25,137 bases of DNA, from assembly GCA_003427395.1 (NCBI GenBank), contig BFEA01000638.1, forward strand, positions 318,437-343,573. Direction: 5' to 3'. Shown one piece after another: positions 1-9,679 of the stretch. Every line of letters begins with the position of its first letter. Position 1 is the stretch's first letter. The position numbers were made by a program, and so were the translations under genes. The notes under the pieces were generated by a model, which was given only the letters and a program-made list of their open reading frames with translations, was not told the origin of the DNA and searched no databases. The DNA is from Chara braunii. Taxonomy: Eukaryota; Streptophyta; Charophyceae; Charales; Characeae.

Positions 1-58
<58 letters not shown>
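1..58. repeat. (GA)n microsatellite, cut by window edge
   Basis: Twenty-nine uninterrupted GA dinucleotides open the window, so the true tract is probably longer to the left. Perfect purity suggests a young or actively slipping tract. Confidence 0.97.
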
Positions 59-62
<4 letters not shown>

Positions 63-509
63 GCCATACACTTTAACCACAACCCCCGCGCATCGCTTCT
101 TTCTTCTCCCGCGCACGCGACCGTACATATAGACAGGTATGTATGTCCACATTTGTCATCCGCTGCCCCGTAGTACGCTCCCCTCGCCTCGCCCCGAGAA
201 TCGACATAATCACACGCCCCCCCCACCCGGAAACCGTGTCCCCGTACATGGGTACCGAAAACACAAATCCCCCCGCCCCGAAACTGCCTCTGGGTACGTG
301 GACCGACGAACCGCCCCTGCAGTTGGGCCGTTTGGGCCGTGAAACGACACGACGAACCGGTCGTGCCGCTGGGCCATTGGACCATGAAACGACAAATGCC
401 CCCACCGCGAAACCGTGTCCTGATAAGTTCCTGCGGATGGGCCCACCGCACCCCTCCCCCCGAAGTGCCACAGCAGAGAACCAGGTCTCTCATGGGACCG
501 TCACGCGAG
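59..509. repeat. GC-rich degenerate minisatellite-like stretch
   Basis: The C-rich plus strand carries recurring short motifs: the 12-mer gaaaccgtgtcc at 230-241 and 409-420, gaaactgcc near 280, and gaaacgacac/gaaacgacaa near 341 and 385. Spacers such as gtacatggg, gtacgtgg and gggccattgg also recur. Open frames run on both strands here, but they reflect GC-richness (few stops) and repeat structure rather than a recognisable protein. No gene is called. Confidence 0.5.
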
Positions 510-567
510 ACCCGGGGCCTCGGCCCACATGCCAGCGAATAGTATAGTTTACTAGTCCGTGTGACAG
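510..567 (+). repeat. Left arm of a 59-bp inverted repeat
   Basis: This arm is the reverse complement of 6731-6789 with three substitutions and one single-base indel. Similarity stops sharply on both sides of both arms. It could be a terminal inverted repeat of a 6.28-kb unit (510-6789) into which the LINE inserted. Alternatively it is the end of a separate element extending left, because its inner edge reads CACTG on the minus strand, like some CACTA-type termini. No target-site duplication was found for either reading. Confidence 0.8.
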
Positions 568-930
568 TGTGGGACTGTTAGGAACTGTCTATTGTATTTT
601 CAACGAACGGTGGGATTATGCATTTCGCCATTTAGGGCAGGGAGCCGTAAGGCTCCGTTTTGTCATTGGTTTTTAGTTGCTTTAGGGGTCCCGTGTGGAA
701 TGGAGGGAGAGGCAATACGGTGTAGTATACTAACCTCTTCTTTTTGGCGTAGAATACTATTCCTTTTTTTCCGCCTCACTCCGCTGTTCTGTGGACATGC
801 ACAAAGAACAAATATCATGGTAAGTCTCATGGCCTAGCTGCACTACTCTCCAAATGTGCAAAATGAGACTGAATCCACCGCTAGAACATGGAAAGATACA
901 TTGATTTTTTTTTATTTTTTTTTTAAGGTA

Positions 931-932
<2 letters not shown>
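568..932. other. Unassigned spacer between inverted-repeat arm and LINE tail
   Basis: No coding match is visible. It holds a small perfect hairpin (ggagcc/ggctcc, about 641-656) and T-rich runs at 906-924 directly before the LINE poly-T. An 81-codon open frame in the middle has no recognisable features. Confidence 0.4.
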
Positions 933-968
<36 letters not shown>

Positions 969-972
<4 letters not shown>

Positions 973-1307
973 ACAATTCAAACTTTGTAATTCCATGAAG
1001 AACAACAAAGAAGAGGATGAGGCCGGGGACCTCACAATTCAACCCGGAAGGAACCAGCTGGGGGCCAACGCCCGATGTGAAAAACTCCTGGAAACCGGGT
1101 CCAGGGTCCCAGCTACCCTGTACAGAGTACTACTACTCTCAGCACCTCTTGCAACTCAGAGGAAAAGTGTGGGGATTTATGACCCTCTCAGTGTAAGACT
1201 GCCTGATAAGAAGCTAGTAAACTAGGCCTGGAGGGGTACTCCCACAAAAGTTCAGAGTAAAAAAGTGTACCTCTATCAGTAGAACCGGCCCACTGAAATG
1301 GGGTGGA
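969..1307 (-). other. LINE 3' untranslated segment
   Basis: This lies between the last ORF2-like codons and the A-tail. Positions 1013-1044 share 27 of 32 bases with 10957-10988, a possible trace of a related element there. No canonical AATAAA occurs immediately before the tail. Confidence 0.55.
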
Positions 1308-4300
1308 TCATTTCTTTTGAAACTGCTCTCTAGCCAGCTCGATTGAGGTAGCTTGTCGTTTGAATTTGATTCATTCCGCCATAATGTCTATTCTAATTGA
1401 ATGTTTGAACTGTGAAAATAGTGAAGCCGCAGAAAGGTTAGATATGAGAAAAAGCCTGTCTCTTCTGGCGAGCCAAATACTCCAAAAGGCCCTTAACCTG
1501 AAAGTCTGAGCGACTATACCGCTTTGAATTTTGCTGCTATGAGGGCTCAGCCTGCCTCTAATAACAAAATCCTGATTCCGTAGGTCTGCAACGCCGTATG
1601 CCTCTGCCTACAGTGAATTCAGATTGTCCCAAAAACCTCTAGCAATGACACATTCCCACCACAAGTGTAACCAATCCTCTAGGCATGGGTGTAGACATGC
1701 CTCGCATAACGTGGGGATGTCCATCCCTTTCTCCGCGCACCAGATTGCGGTCGGAACACATGAATGGAGGTGCATCCATTGGAGGCCCCCTACCTTGGTC
1801 TCGAGAGAGGAAATAATAATATGGATGAAAAACAAAAACCATTTGGAGGACAGCAGTTGGAGGTTAAGGGTAGAGATTCTGCGTTGCCAGTTTAGAGTGA
1901 GACCTGCCTGTAGAGAATGGGCTTCAGAAAACAGAGAATAACCAATCTGGGCCATATAGTCCGTGATGGGCACGTTGGTAACAGATCCGTCAGCCTGTGA
2001 GACTTTCCAACCTTGCCTGCAAACATCTGTTTTCCATTATCTAATGGGAATAGCTGCCACGATGACCCGAGTGGGCGAGAGACCCTGTGTATCCTTGGGT
2101 TGATGGACTCTTACCTCCTCCAATTCCAGTAGATTAGTTAAAGCGGAGTCCCTAGTCTGGTTTAGCCTGCCTCCGACTAGGGACCATTCTGAGGCTTCAG
2201 TTGTGCTGTCGTCGTTGAGTTTATCTACTCTGAAGAGCTTGTCCGTGGATGAAGAGGTTTTGAACCATTGGCCTTCCTTGAACACTTTGCCTGTCTGTCG
2301 GAGAATGTTTATCCATGTTTGGGGGATGGCATCCGCTATTTCTCTCAAGTGGTCTGCTTGACGTTAAAGACCGGTGAGTTGGAGATGGAGGTCTCTTGCA
2401 GTCTTCCAGTTTTTGGAGTCGTATTCCCAAATATGACGAATCAACCATATGCCCCTCTGCATCCATTTGAGTCTGAAATTTCCTGAAGGGAAGTCCCGCC
2501 CTGTTGCGGATTGAGTGATTCTCAAATAGGCATGTGTTCAAGATCTCGTCTCGGGTGGTGGGGTCAGTAAGTGTTTGGGGGATCATCTGTGACCAGGCTT
2601 TGAGGATGTTATTCCAGGTGGAAGTAGAGGGTCTGGTGGTGAAGGGGCGCATCAGTAGGGCACTCCAGACAGCTTAAGGGTCTGAAAGTTTCCATTTCTT
2701 AGCAAGGGAGTGTTGGACAAGTATAATCCACGGTTGGTCCTCCGTAGAGATCATGGCCCGAACAGACCACTTGGCCAAGAGGGCCCGGTTCTGTTTTTCT
2801 GGGTCCAGGATGCCTAGGCCACCTGTTTTTCTTTTTTTCTGTGATTTTGCTCCAGCTTACTTTGCTGAGGGCAGATTCTCCTTCTGAGTTACCTTTCCAT
2901 AGCAAGCGCGTAATGAGACGTCTAATATTAGAGAAAGAGTTGGGGGAGCGGGACCTGATAGAGAGAATATACCAGATTTTCGAAGTTATGAAGGTGTTGA
3001 TAATAGTCGCTCTCCCTATGAGGGACAAGAAACGGGTTTTTGACCACGATGAGCATGCATCTCTGATTCTATTTTCAATTATTGCGTTCTCAACTTCCCC
3101 GGAGTCTCCAAAGGACACTTGAATCCCTAAGTATCTTTCAACTTGAGCCACATGTTTGACTTGGGTTCCTAGGTCCAGGGCGAGAGGCTGGCCCTGCGGG
3201 GTGAGAGCGACGGACTTCTGCCAGCTCACTCTCATCTCCGATGCTGTTTCGTATGTTGAAAGGCATAATTCCAACGCGGTAAGAGAGGGGAGGGAATTAT
3301 CAGAGATGGTTGAGAAGTCATCCGCTAATGCTGACACCTTGATCGAATAGGAAGGAGATACTTGTAGACCTGTGTAATCGGGGTGACGTCTTACCATGTT
3401 CAAAAACACTTCTAGTTGGATTACGAATAGTGAGGGGGCTAAAGGGCAACCCTGACGCAGTGAGCGCGTGACCTTGAAGGGCGATGAGGGGTGTCTGTTT
3501 ACCAATACTCTGTCGGACGATGCACCGTATAATGCCTTGACAAACCTCCTATAGTCCTGTCCCACTCCTACTCTTTCTAGTGTGGCTTGAAAGAAATCCC
3601 AGTTCATGTGGTCGTATGCTTTCCGAAAATCTATGAGAATAACCGTTTTGTTTAGTTTGTGGGATTTGATCCAGTCAATAGCTTGGGAGATAGTCATCAC
3701 ATTGTCCAAGACTTGTCTGCCGGGTATAAATCCGGACTGGTCTGGGTGTACCAGTTTATTCAGCAGGGGGTTGATGCAGCGGACCAATGTTTTAGCAAGG
3801 ATTTTTCCATGTACGTTCAGTAAGGATATTGGCCTGTAGTTCCTAACATCTGCTTTGTTTCCTTTTTTGTAGAGAAGGGTTATTATCCCTTCTGCTGCGT
3901 GAGGGCCCAAAGCTTGTTCTGCCAGAATCTGGTAAAAACCCGAAGGATGTCCGGTGCCAGTAGGGTCCAAAATTTGAGGTAGAACTCTACTGGTAGGCCA
4001 TCTGGTCCGGGGCATTTACCCTTAGCCATGATGTTTAATGTTGCTGTAAGTTCGGATAATGTGATTGTACCTTCCAATGAAGTTGTTTCACCATCATAAA
4101 GGATGGGTGAGGTCGCGTCCCATAGGGTGTGTTCAAGGTGTGGCGGAATGATGGGGGAGTCAGGTGGTTTTCCGGAGGTGAGAAGCTGCTCGTAAAAAAA
4201 TCTGACATATTCACACAAGGTTACTGAGTCTTTTGCAGGTGGTTTGGACGGGTCTTCCGTGTGATCTAGGAGAGTGATAAGAGAAGGGTTGCGTGTGTGG

Positions 4301-5475
4301 CTGACTGCTGCTGTCATTTTGTTGGTTAGTCTGTCAGTGTGTAGGATCTTGTCTATTTGCCTGTGCCCTTCCCACAAGCTGTGATTCCTAATCTGTGTAT
4401 TCTGCCATTCCTGCATTATTCTGGCTCTTCTGCGTTGAGCCATGATTTTGGAAAAAAATGAATCTGAGGGGCTGTTCTTGAGGGCGTCAGCTTTCCTTTT
4501 CAATTGAATTTCTTCGTATTTCCTGTTCACTGCTTTGACCCGGGATAAGAGATTGAGTTGATTGGATAGGAGGGTCAGTCCTTTGTCCAACCACAGTCCA
4601 TCATTCTCAAAGAGTATGGTATTAGTCCTCCATTCCTCCCACGTCTTCCAAACCCACTCGACTACACCGGGGTCGTCGAGTACGTGTAGGCTCAGGCGGA
4701 ACAAACCCTTGCCCCTGGAAGCTTGGAGGCCCATGTTAATCTGAAGTGTGATTGGCTTATGATCCGAAAGGAGGTCCGTGGTGATCGTCGCCCTGTTAGC
4801 CAGTTGTAAGACGGCGTCATCGGTGAAAATGATATCCAGTTTTCTCCTTGTGAGGACCCCATCTTCAGGGGGGTTGGAGGATATCCATGTGAAGTCGGAA
4901 GCCTGTGGGTGGAGAGTGCGGTAGGGGTCAAAAAGACTGTTATCCAACAGAAAGTCATTCAGTGCCGCAGCTTCTCCGGGGTGGGATAGGGGGGTGGTGG
5001 AATCGACCCCAGGATTGGGGACTGTGTTCCAATCCCCTCCAATAACCAGGAAAGGTGTGGCTGGGATAATGTCCGAAAGTGCAGATAGGAAGGGGCCTTT
5101 GAGCGCGTGATCAGCAGGCACATATACTAACATAAAACACCATCTTTGACTGTTGATTTCAAGGATGACCCAACACCAATGTCCTAGAGGGTCCGACTGG
5201 GATTCCTTTATAAAGGTGGCGAGTTTTTTGTGGATCAGAATACCCGTACCCCCTCTGGTATCTTGGGCTGGGAACCAGACCTGTAGGCCGCTCCACCATG
5301 CAGGCGTGGAGGAGAGCTTTTCTGCTGGAAGTTTGGTCTCCTGTAGCATAGCGATTGTGACTCTTTCGGAGTGGATCCATGATTTAAGGCGAGCCCGTTT
5401 GTGTCTCCTGTTATTGTCAACTAATCCTCTGACGTTCCATGAGGCTACCGTGAGTCTATCGTCCATTAGCAGCAT
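1308..5475 (-). pseudogene. LINE ORF2: endonuclease-reverse transcriptase, broken
   Basis: ORF2 would nick target DNA and reverse-transcribe the element RNA. It starts at 5475 (MLLMDDRLTVASWNVRG). AP-endonuclease signatures follow: ASWNVRGL, LQETKL, GGDWNTV and SDHKPI. Then comes GPDGLPVEFY and an RT with RNYRPISLLN, SGFIPGRQ, LIDFRKAYD and RQGCPLAPSLF. The catalytic block reads ALADD where F/YADD is usual. The C-terminus has a Cys-His motif (LCEAC...HLWWEC, about 1640-1700) and an L1-like tail (FWSIWLARRD). Frameshifts lie near 3895, about 2830 and about 2390. In-frame stops include TAA near 2675, TAA near 2360, TAA at 2037, TAG at 1608 and TGA at 1371. The product cannot be made intact. Confidence 0.92.
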
Positions 5476-6031
5476 TAGGCTGCTGCCTGTGTTGGATTGG
5501 CACTCCGGGTGGTCCGTTCGGATCAGAGGTGGACATCATGCTCGGCACATCCCTAGGGATCTTCATCGATTCGAGGATGTACCTGGAAAAGATGGATCGA
5601 TCCTTTGGGATGTAGTCGTCCAGATCTTCGATCACGTCCCCTGAGATCCCATCGTCGAGCGATGGGAAAAACCGTTCTTTCACATTGGTCCGTTTGAACC
5701 AAGCCGTGGGGGGCCAGAGCAATCCCTTGTACACAACTGCTGGGTATGTCCCGGGAGCCTGAGCAGCTTCCATATACATACTCTGAATTGGGTGTGTCGT
5801 ACCTGAGTGCCCCTTCCGGTAGACTGTTGAGCAGGGCATAGCTGGGATTGGGCGTACGAAGTACTTCCTGTCCAGCGTTCTCCGTGTTGAGAACAGGAAG
5901 TCATTCGGATGTGGGAAGCTGCTGGAGGTCAGAGACGGGAGGAAGAGCTCGTTCTTGTCATTCTGTTGCAGCAAAATAAGTGTTTCCTGGTTGCACTGCT
6001 TGTCATTCTGTAAGCTATAGTCTTCTCTCAT
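5456..6031 (-). pseudogene. LINE ORF1 C-terminal remnant
   Basis: A 191-codon open frame sits directly upstream of ORF2 and overlaps it by 20 nt, the position expected of ORF1, the RNA-binding partner of LINE particles. No zinc knuckle or RRM is visible. The segment is Pro/Ser-rich with a basic motif (AWFKRTNVKERFFPSLDDG). Minus-strand sequence just upstream of the first Met has stops and A/T runs, so the N-terminal part is missing or frameshifted. Assignment rests on position, not on a recognised domain. It could instead be a downstream part of a longer first ORF with its own start. Confidence 0.55.
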
Positions 6032-6440
6032 CTATCTCAGTTTTTCTTTTTTTTCTTTAATATCTCAGTTTTCTTGGTAGTACACATCTATCTCATCCTC
6101 TCACTCTTGGCATTTTTTTGTTTTTTGCATATGTGGAGAGCATTGCAGCCAGGCCCCAAGGGTGGTTTTTTTTTTTTTTTTTTTTCCACTAGTACCTCCG
6201 AGCCTGTTTTTTCATACCCTGAATTTCACTGCGTCGAACCTGGGCCCCACTCCATTTTCTTTATGGTACTCTCACAGGAAAAAAAAAAAAAGGAACAAGA
6301 AAAGTTGCGGCCGTGAAACTTACAAAACAAGGAAAAAAAAACGAAGGAGAGACTCACGTGGTGATTGTAGTTGTGTACATTCTTGGAGGTGGTCGTGTGA
6401 GTGTGCCCTCAGTGAGGGCATCTCAGCCTGGTGACCAGAT
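6032..6440. other. Unassigned T- and A-tract-rich spacer upstream of LINE
   Basis: This holds a long T run at about 6166-6186, an A run at about 6279-6291 and a second near 6333, with tatctcag/tctatctca motifs repeated near 6030, 6061 and 6087. The homopolymers may be tails of old retroposed fragments. No protein signature is recognised. Confidence 0.35.
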
Positions 6441-6692
6441 TGTCAGATTCCAGAAACGAAAAACAAAAACAAAAGTGAAAACACGGATTGGGCCATGAAA
6501 ATGGCTGAATACATTCCTCTAAGTGTCATTGTGATCACAGTTACAATCCTCTGATCACAGATTCCGCTGTCAGATTCCAGAAAGAGTGAGGAAACAAAAA
6601 AAAGGGAACACCGATTCGGCCCTGAAAATGGCTGGATACATTTATGTAAGTGCCAGTGCGATGAGGCTTATAATCCTCTGAGGAAACACATA
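6441..6692 (+). repeat. Two-unit tandem repeat of about 127 bp
   Basis: Unit 1 (6441-6567) and unit 2 (6568-6692) both open with tgtcagattccagaaa. They share cctgaaaatggctg/catgaaaatggctg, atacatt and ataatcctctga/acaatcctctga blocks. The pair sits just inside the right inverted-repeat arm, so it may be a subterminal repeat of that unit. No coding content was recognised. Confidence 0.8.
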
Positions 6693-6730
6693 AAGGGTCT
6701 CGCCTCACTACTGTGGTTTCCCGCCTTCGA

Positions 6731-6789
6731 CTGTCACACAGACTAGTAAACTATACTATTCGATGGCATGTGGCCCGAGGCCCCCGGGT
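6731..6789 (-). repeat. Right arm of a 59-bp inverted repeat
   Basis: Reverse complement of 510-567 with three substitutions and one indel. The central part (actagtaaactatactattcg) is perfectly conserved. The flanking sequence differs completely from that of the left arm on both sides. Confidence 0.8.
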
Positions 6790-7073
6790 TTTGCTTTAGA
6801 GTATTAGGGAGGGAAAACATATGGCGTCGCTCACGTGATTAGCGCCATCATCCATGAAGGAGATTCGAGCGGGGGCGGAAATTAAGTAGAGTACTTACGG
6901 TGAAAATACCGCATTCATTAAAAAGGAGCGAGAGGGACAACTCAGATCGACCTCGTATAACAGTTGGTGATGAATCTACTCGTTACTGGGGCGATAGACA
7001 AATAAACCGTTTCCAGTCAATTACACGAAATTGAAAAAAAAAAAAAAAAAAAGGACGAGACTAGCTTGGTAAG
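6790..7073. other. Unassigned spacer with 19-bp A tract
   Basis: No gene is recognised. It ends with a pure A run at 7034-7052, which may be the tail of another old plus-strand retroposon, but no flanking duplication was found for it. Confidence 0.35.
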
Positions 7074-7280
7074 ATTATACCTTGAGCCTCTTGTATTGTT
7101 GGGGCTGGTGTTCCCCACCTGTGTTGTTGGGGCTGGGTCCCCACCTGTAGCTCTGGGTTATACCCAGACAGTTTGTGTCGGTCCGGGTTGTTTGTGAGGA
7201 ATTCCCGACCTCAACTGATTTTGTAATAAAATTTCTCGCTTCTTCCCAAAAAAAAAAAAAAAAAAAAAAAAAATTATACC
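7074..7280 (+). mobile_element. Short poly-A retroposon with 8-bp target-site duplication
   Basis: The sequence attatacc occurs at 7074-7081 and again at 7273-7280. It flanks a 191-bp insert (7082-7272) that ends in about 25 A residues, preceded by gtaataaaat, a polyadenylation-like signal about 20 bp before the tail. This is the structure left by LINE-mediated retrotransposition. The insert holds a tandem pair (7096-7123 and 7124-7149), each containing ggggctg...ccccacct, able to fold as a small hairpin. No clear Pol III A/B boxes or tRNA-like head were seen. It may therefore be a SINE, a truncated LINE 3' end, or a retrocopy of a short RNA. Confidence 0.75.
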
Positions 7281-7420
7281 CGCGTAACTCTCCACGTCCA
7301 GCTCCCAGATCAGAACGCACCTGCGCATCTTTGCCAATATGACGCCCTCGTGGAAGCACTCCTCAAGATTTTACATATATCTGGACTGTGGATGGGACCA
7401 GGTACTTTCAAATTAATCAT

Positions 7421-7719
7421 TTCAAATGAATCCAACGTTTTTATGAATCGGAACCATTACCAGTTCAAGATCTTTTCGAATCTTGCCTACTAAATTCGGG
7501 GCCTTAATCATCATATTAATGCCGGTAATTATAACTTACACGCCCATTCAAATTGATCCAACGTTTTTAATGTATATGTATGTATCAGGACCATTACCCA
7601 TTCCATATACATTTCGAATATTGTTTTCAATGTGTGTATCCGGACCATTACCGGTACCAGATACATTTAGAATCGAGCCGTCATCATATTAATTCCAGTA
7701 ATTATAACTCGACGCCCCA
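7421..7719 (+). repeat. Two diverged direct repeat units (126 and 173 bp)
   Basis: Units 7421-7546 and 7547-7719 share ttcaaat-ga-tccaacgttttta at their starts and tcatcatattaat-cc-gtaattataact near their ends. Both contain ggaaccattacc/ggaccattacc blocks. The second unit is longer because the ggaccattacc block is itself doubled. Open frames across it (YQDHYPFHIHF, YPDHYRYQIHL) mirror the repeat and are not evidence of a gene. Confidence 0.75.
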
Positions 7720-8395
7720 CTCCTCTCCGAATGTCAGAAAGACAAACGTATCAACCGTTTTCCCGCCATTTTGTTGACGATCAAGTCCGGATTTCAAAGA
7801 TTAGGAAAATTCTAAATCAAGCCGCAAAAGCGCAAAAGGAGGGAATCGAAAATGGAGTCGACGGGGCCGTCAGTTGAAGAAGGGTCTGTTCGGGTTGTCC
7901 TGCGTAAGCGAAACTGGGTCATGCTCACAATACTGTCTCCAGATAGACTGTGAGGGCTCATTTCTTGTTTTGTAATACATGATGAAGAGATTTAGGGGGT
8001 TGGGGGGGGGGAGGAACGGGATGGAGAAATTCAGCACCCTCTCGTACCTGTTTTGACTATGGCTAGTTTAGCTTGCGCCTGAAAAAGAAGCAAAAAGACA
8101 AAAGACGAGAAAGACAAAAAAGTCGCAGGGAAGGGAACGGACGAAAACGTGAGATGAAAACAAACAGACTTGACAAGATGTTTTGCTATTAAAATATTGC
8201 ACACGAGCGTTATGATCAATCGACTGGCTATCCATGTAATTAAACAAAAAAAAGGGATGGGTCACCTCTTGACGGCCCAAAAAATAAACAGAAAAAAAAA
8301 AGCTACCCGTCCTTTGCCGTTGCCCGTGCACATGTTTTTCACTTTTTTTCTGTATTCCGTTCAAAAATTTATAATTCAGTTTAACAACATATTTT
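7720..8395. other. No gene recognised
   Basis: A 34-codon open frame starting at ATG 7852 and ending TGA has an orderly codon look and an internal GTAAGC that could be a splice donor, so a lost first exon is conceivable. Nothing supports expression. The rest is A-rich with a G run at about 8000-8012. Confidence 0.3.
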
Positions 8396-8456
8396 CACAA
8401 AATATATATATTGTCACAAAAAATATATATTGTCACAAAAATATATATATATATAT
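8396..8456 (+). repeat. AT-rich tandem repeat, three units of 19-23 bp
   Basis: The units cacaaaatatatatattgt (8396-8414), cacaaaaaatatatattgt (8415-8433) and a longer (AT)n-expanded third unit (8434-8456) abut. The alternating AT runs are self-complementary and lead directly into the ribozyme-like core at 8456. Confidence 0.85.
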
Positions 8457-8482
8457 GATGAGTCGGTGACACTCCGACGAAA
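8456..8482 (+). ncRNA. Hammerhead-ribozyme-like core (incomplete)
   Basis: TGATGA (8456-8461) is followed by a perfect 5-bp stem, gtcgg (8462-8466) with ccgac (8474-8478), closing a 7-nt loop. GAAA (8479-8482) follows at once. This is the order and spacing of the hammerhead core, CUGAUGA - stem II - GAAA. However, the conserved C3 before TGATGA is A here, and no convincing stem III with a UH cleavage site was found upstream or downstream. The preceding alternating AT tract could fold as stem I. It is either a decayed hammerhead, as occurs in plant retrozymes and some retroelements, or a coincidence. Confidence 0.25.
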
Positions 8483-8919
8483 GAGTTTGTCACAGCCCCT
8501 CGTTTGCTGTCCTCGTCTCCCTCTGTGCCTACGGTTCACTAGGCATATCCATCGTCACACCGTGTATTGGAGGACAAAGGCGAAAAAAAGACAAAACAAA
8601 CAAGGAACAAATGAAAGCTCCGCCTGTTCATCGCGTCTTACGTACGTGGCCGGCCACGTGGATGACAGGTTGACTCGGCTGCCCCCATCCCAGTGTGTCA
8701 CAAGGACCCACTTCACGCAGCCAAAAGGCAAAGAGGTAAAGAAAATGAGAAAACCAAACCTCACAAAGGCAAGAGAAAGAGAAAGGATTCAGTCGAAAAA
8801 AGGACAAGCGAAGAAGGAAGGCCTATTCAGTAAAACAAAGCAAATAACACACGCCATCTTTTTTTTTTTTTCATCGGCAATTTGATTTTCTTTTCCTTTA
8901 TTTTTTCTGAAAACTGTAC
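8483..8919. other. No gene recognised
   Basis: Mixed sequence turning A/G-rich (8700-8850) and ending in a T run near 8860-8871. The 151-codon frame through it is Lys/Arg-rich, reads through simple A/G-rich DNA, and has no domain signature. Confidence 0.35.
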
Positions 8920-9336
8920 ATGCGGAGAAGAAATGTAAATATGTTGATGCGTGTACGAGAAGCAGTCTATGGCCACTGTGTTCATTATTCTTCTTCTTCC
9001 CCTTCTTCTACATCCTCTTTCTTCTACGGGACTGTGGTTAGCCCCTTGATAAGCCCTGGAGCGCAGCCAGACGACACGTTGGGGAGTGTGCACGTTAGTG
9101 AGCTTTATTGTCCATGCAGGCTTCTGACTTGCAAGCGTGGACGCGTGGTTGATTGGCGTCTCCATTTCTGTTTCGGTCCTTCTTCTTCTTCTTCAACTTC
9201 ATCCTTTTTTTCGTTATCTTCTTCTTCTTTTTCTTCTTTTTCTTCTTCTTCTATTCTTCTTCTACTTCGTGTTATTTTTCATGCGGAGAAGTATCTTGTT
9301 GGTGTGTGTACAAGAAGCAGCCTATTGCCACTATTT
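8920..9336 (+). repeat. Direct repeat pair flanking CTT-triplet tracts
   Basis: Copies 8920-8985 and 9281-9336 share atgcggagaag, gtgtac-agaagcag-ctat and ttgccact/tggccact. Between them, 8988-9028 and 9178-9270 are dominated by imperfect (CTT/TTC)n. Ser- or Phe-rich open frames across the triplets are artefacts of the repeat. The layout suggests a duplicated segment in which both copies carried the triplet tract. Confidence 0.75.
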
Positions 9337-9373
9337 TTCACCACTTCATCATCCTTTTCTTTGTTTTCTTCTT

Positions 9374-9459
9374 AAGGGGAGGGGCCGTAGAGGAAAAGAG
9401 AAGCGGCCATGTACCATATTGTAGATAGCTAGGAGTAGCCAGTAAGCAGGGTAGGGCGA
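9374..9459 (+). repeat. 86-bp direct repeat, copy 1
   Basis: Matches 9594-9679 at 82 of 86 positions, offset 220 bp. The ends are sharp: aaggggagggg at the left and gtagggcga at the right. Confidence 0.93.
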
Positions 9460-9610
9460 TCTGACGGTTTTCGCCAGAGCCACCGGTTCGTTCGGGGCAG
9501 CGTTGAAGGCGCTGACCGAACAATTGGTTAAGATACTGAAGATAAAGCACCTTGAGGTGAAGCAGATGGGCAGTGAGACTAAACGGGAGCTACAAGGGGA
9601 GGGGTCGTAG
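9455..9610 (+). pseudogene. Possible coding remnant between 86-bp repeats
   Basis: A 51-codon open frame without a start (contains FGAALKALTEQLVKILKIKH) has the amphipathic, coiled-coil-like look of retroelement gag or linker sequence. It differs in style from the low-complexity DNA around it. It runs from inside repeat copy 1 to a stop inside copy 2. I do not recognise the family. It may be a fragment of a captured gene or of a retroelement whose short terminal repeats are the 86-bp copies. Confidence 0.3.
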
Positions 9611-9679
9611 AGGAAAAGAGAAGCGGACATGTACCATATTGTAGATAGTTAGGAGTAGCCAGTGAGCAGGGTAGGGCGA
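9594..9679 (+). repeat. 86-bp direct repeat, copy 2
   Basis: Second copy of 9374-9459, with four differences. The flanking sequence on the right is unrelated to that following copy 1. Confidence 0.93.

Larger units (their letters stand above)
933..6031 (-). mobile_element. Degenerate L1-type LINE, 5'-truncated
   Basis: A non-LTR retrotransposon on the minus strand. Order in transcription sense: ORF1 remnant (6031-5456), a 20-nt overlap, ORF2 with AP-endonuclease, reverse transcriptase and C-terminal zinc motif (5475 to about 1308), a 3' untranslated segment (1307-969) and a poly-A tail (36 T on the plus strand, 933-968). LINEs copy themselves by target-primed reverse transcription, and the A-tail and the dual-ORF layout fit that route. 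The 5' end is unclear because ORF1 lacks its N-terminal part and stops appear just upstream of 6031. No convincing target-site duplication was found. The element lies between the arms of a 59-bp inverted repeat. Confidence 0.9.

Noticed and set aside
73-547. Overlapping open frames of 67-134 codons on both strands
   Set aside because: They lie in GC-rich, internally repeated DNA where stops are rare. No domain, and equally open frames occur on the opposite strand.
930-6170. Target-site duplication for the LINE
   Set aside because: T-rich words near 900-930 and 6030-6170 look alike only because both are homopolymeric. No specific repeat of 7 bp or more was found.
7852-7956. Short ORF with possible splice donor as a host exon
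   Set aside because: It has only 34 codons, and no downstream exon, acceptor or homologous protein is recognised.
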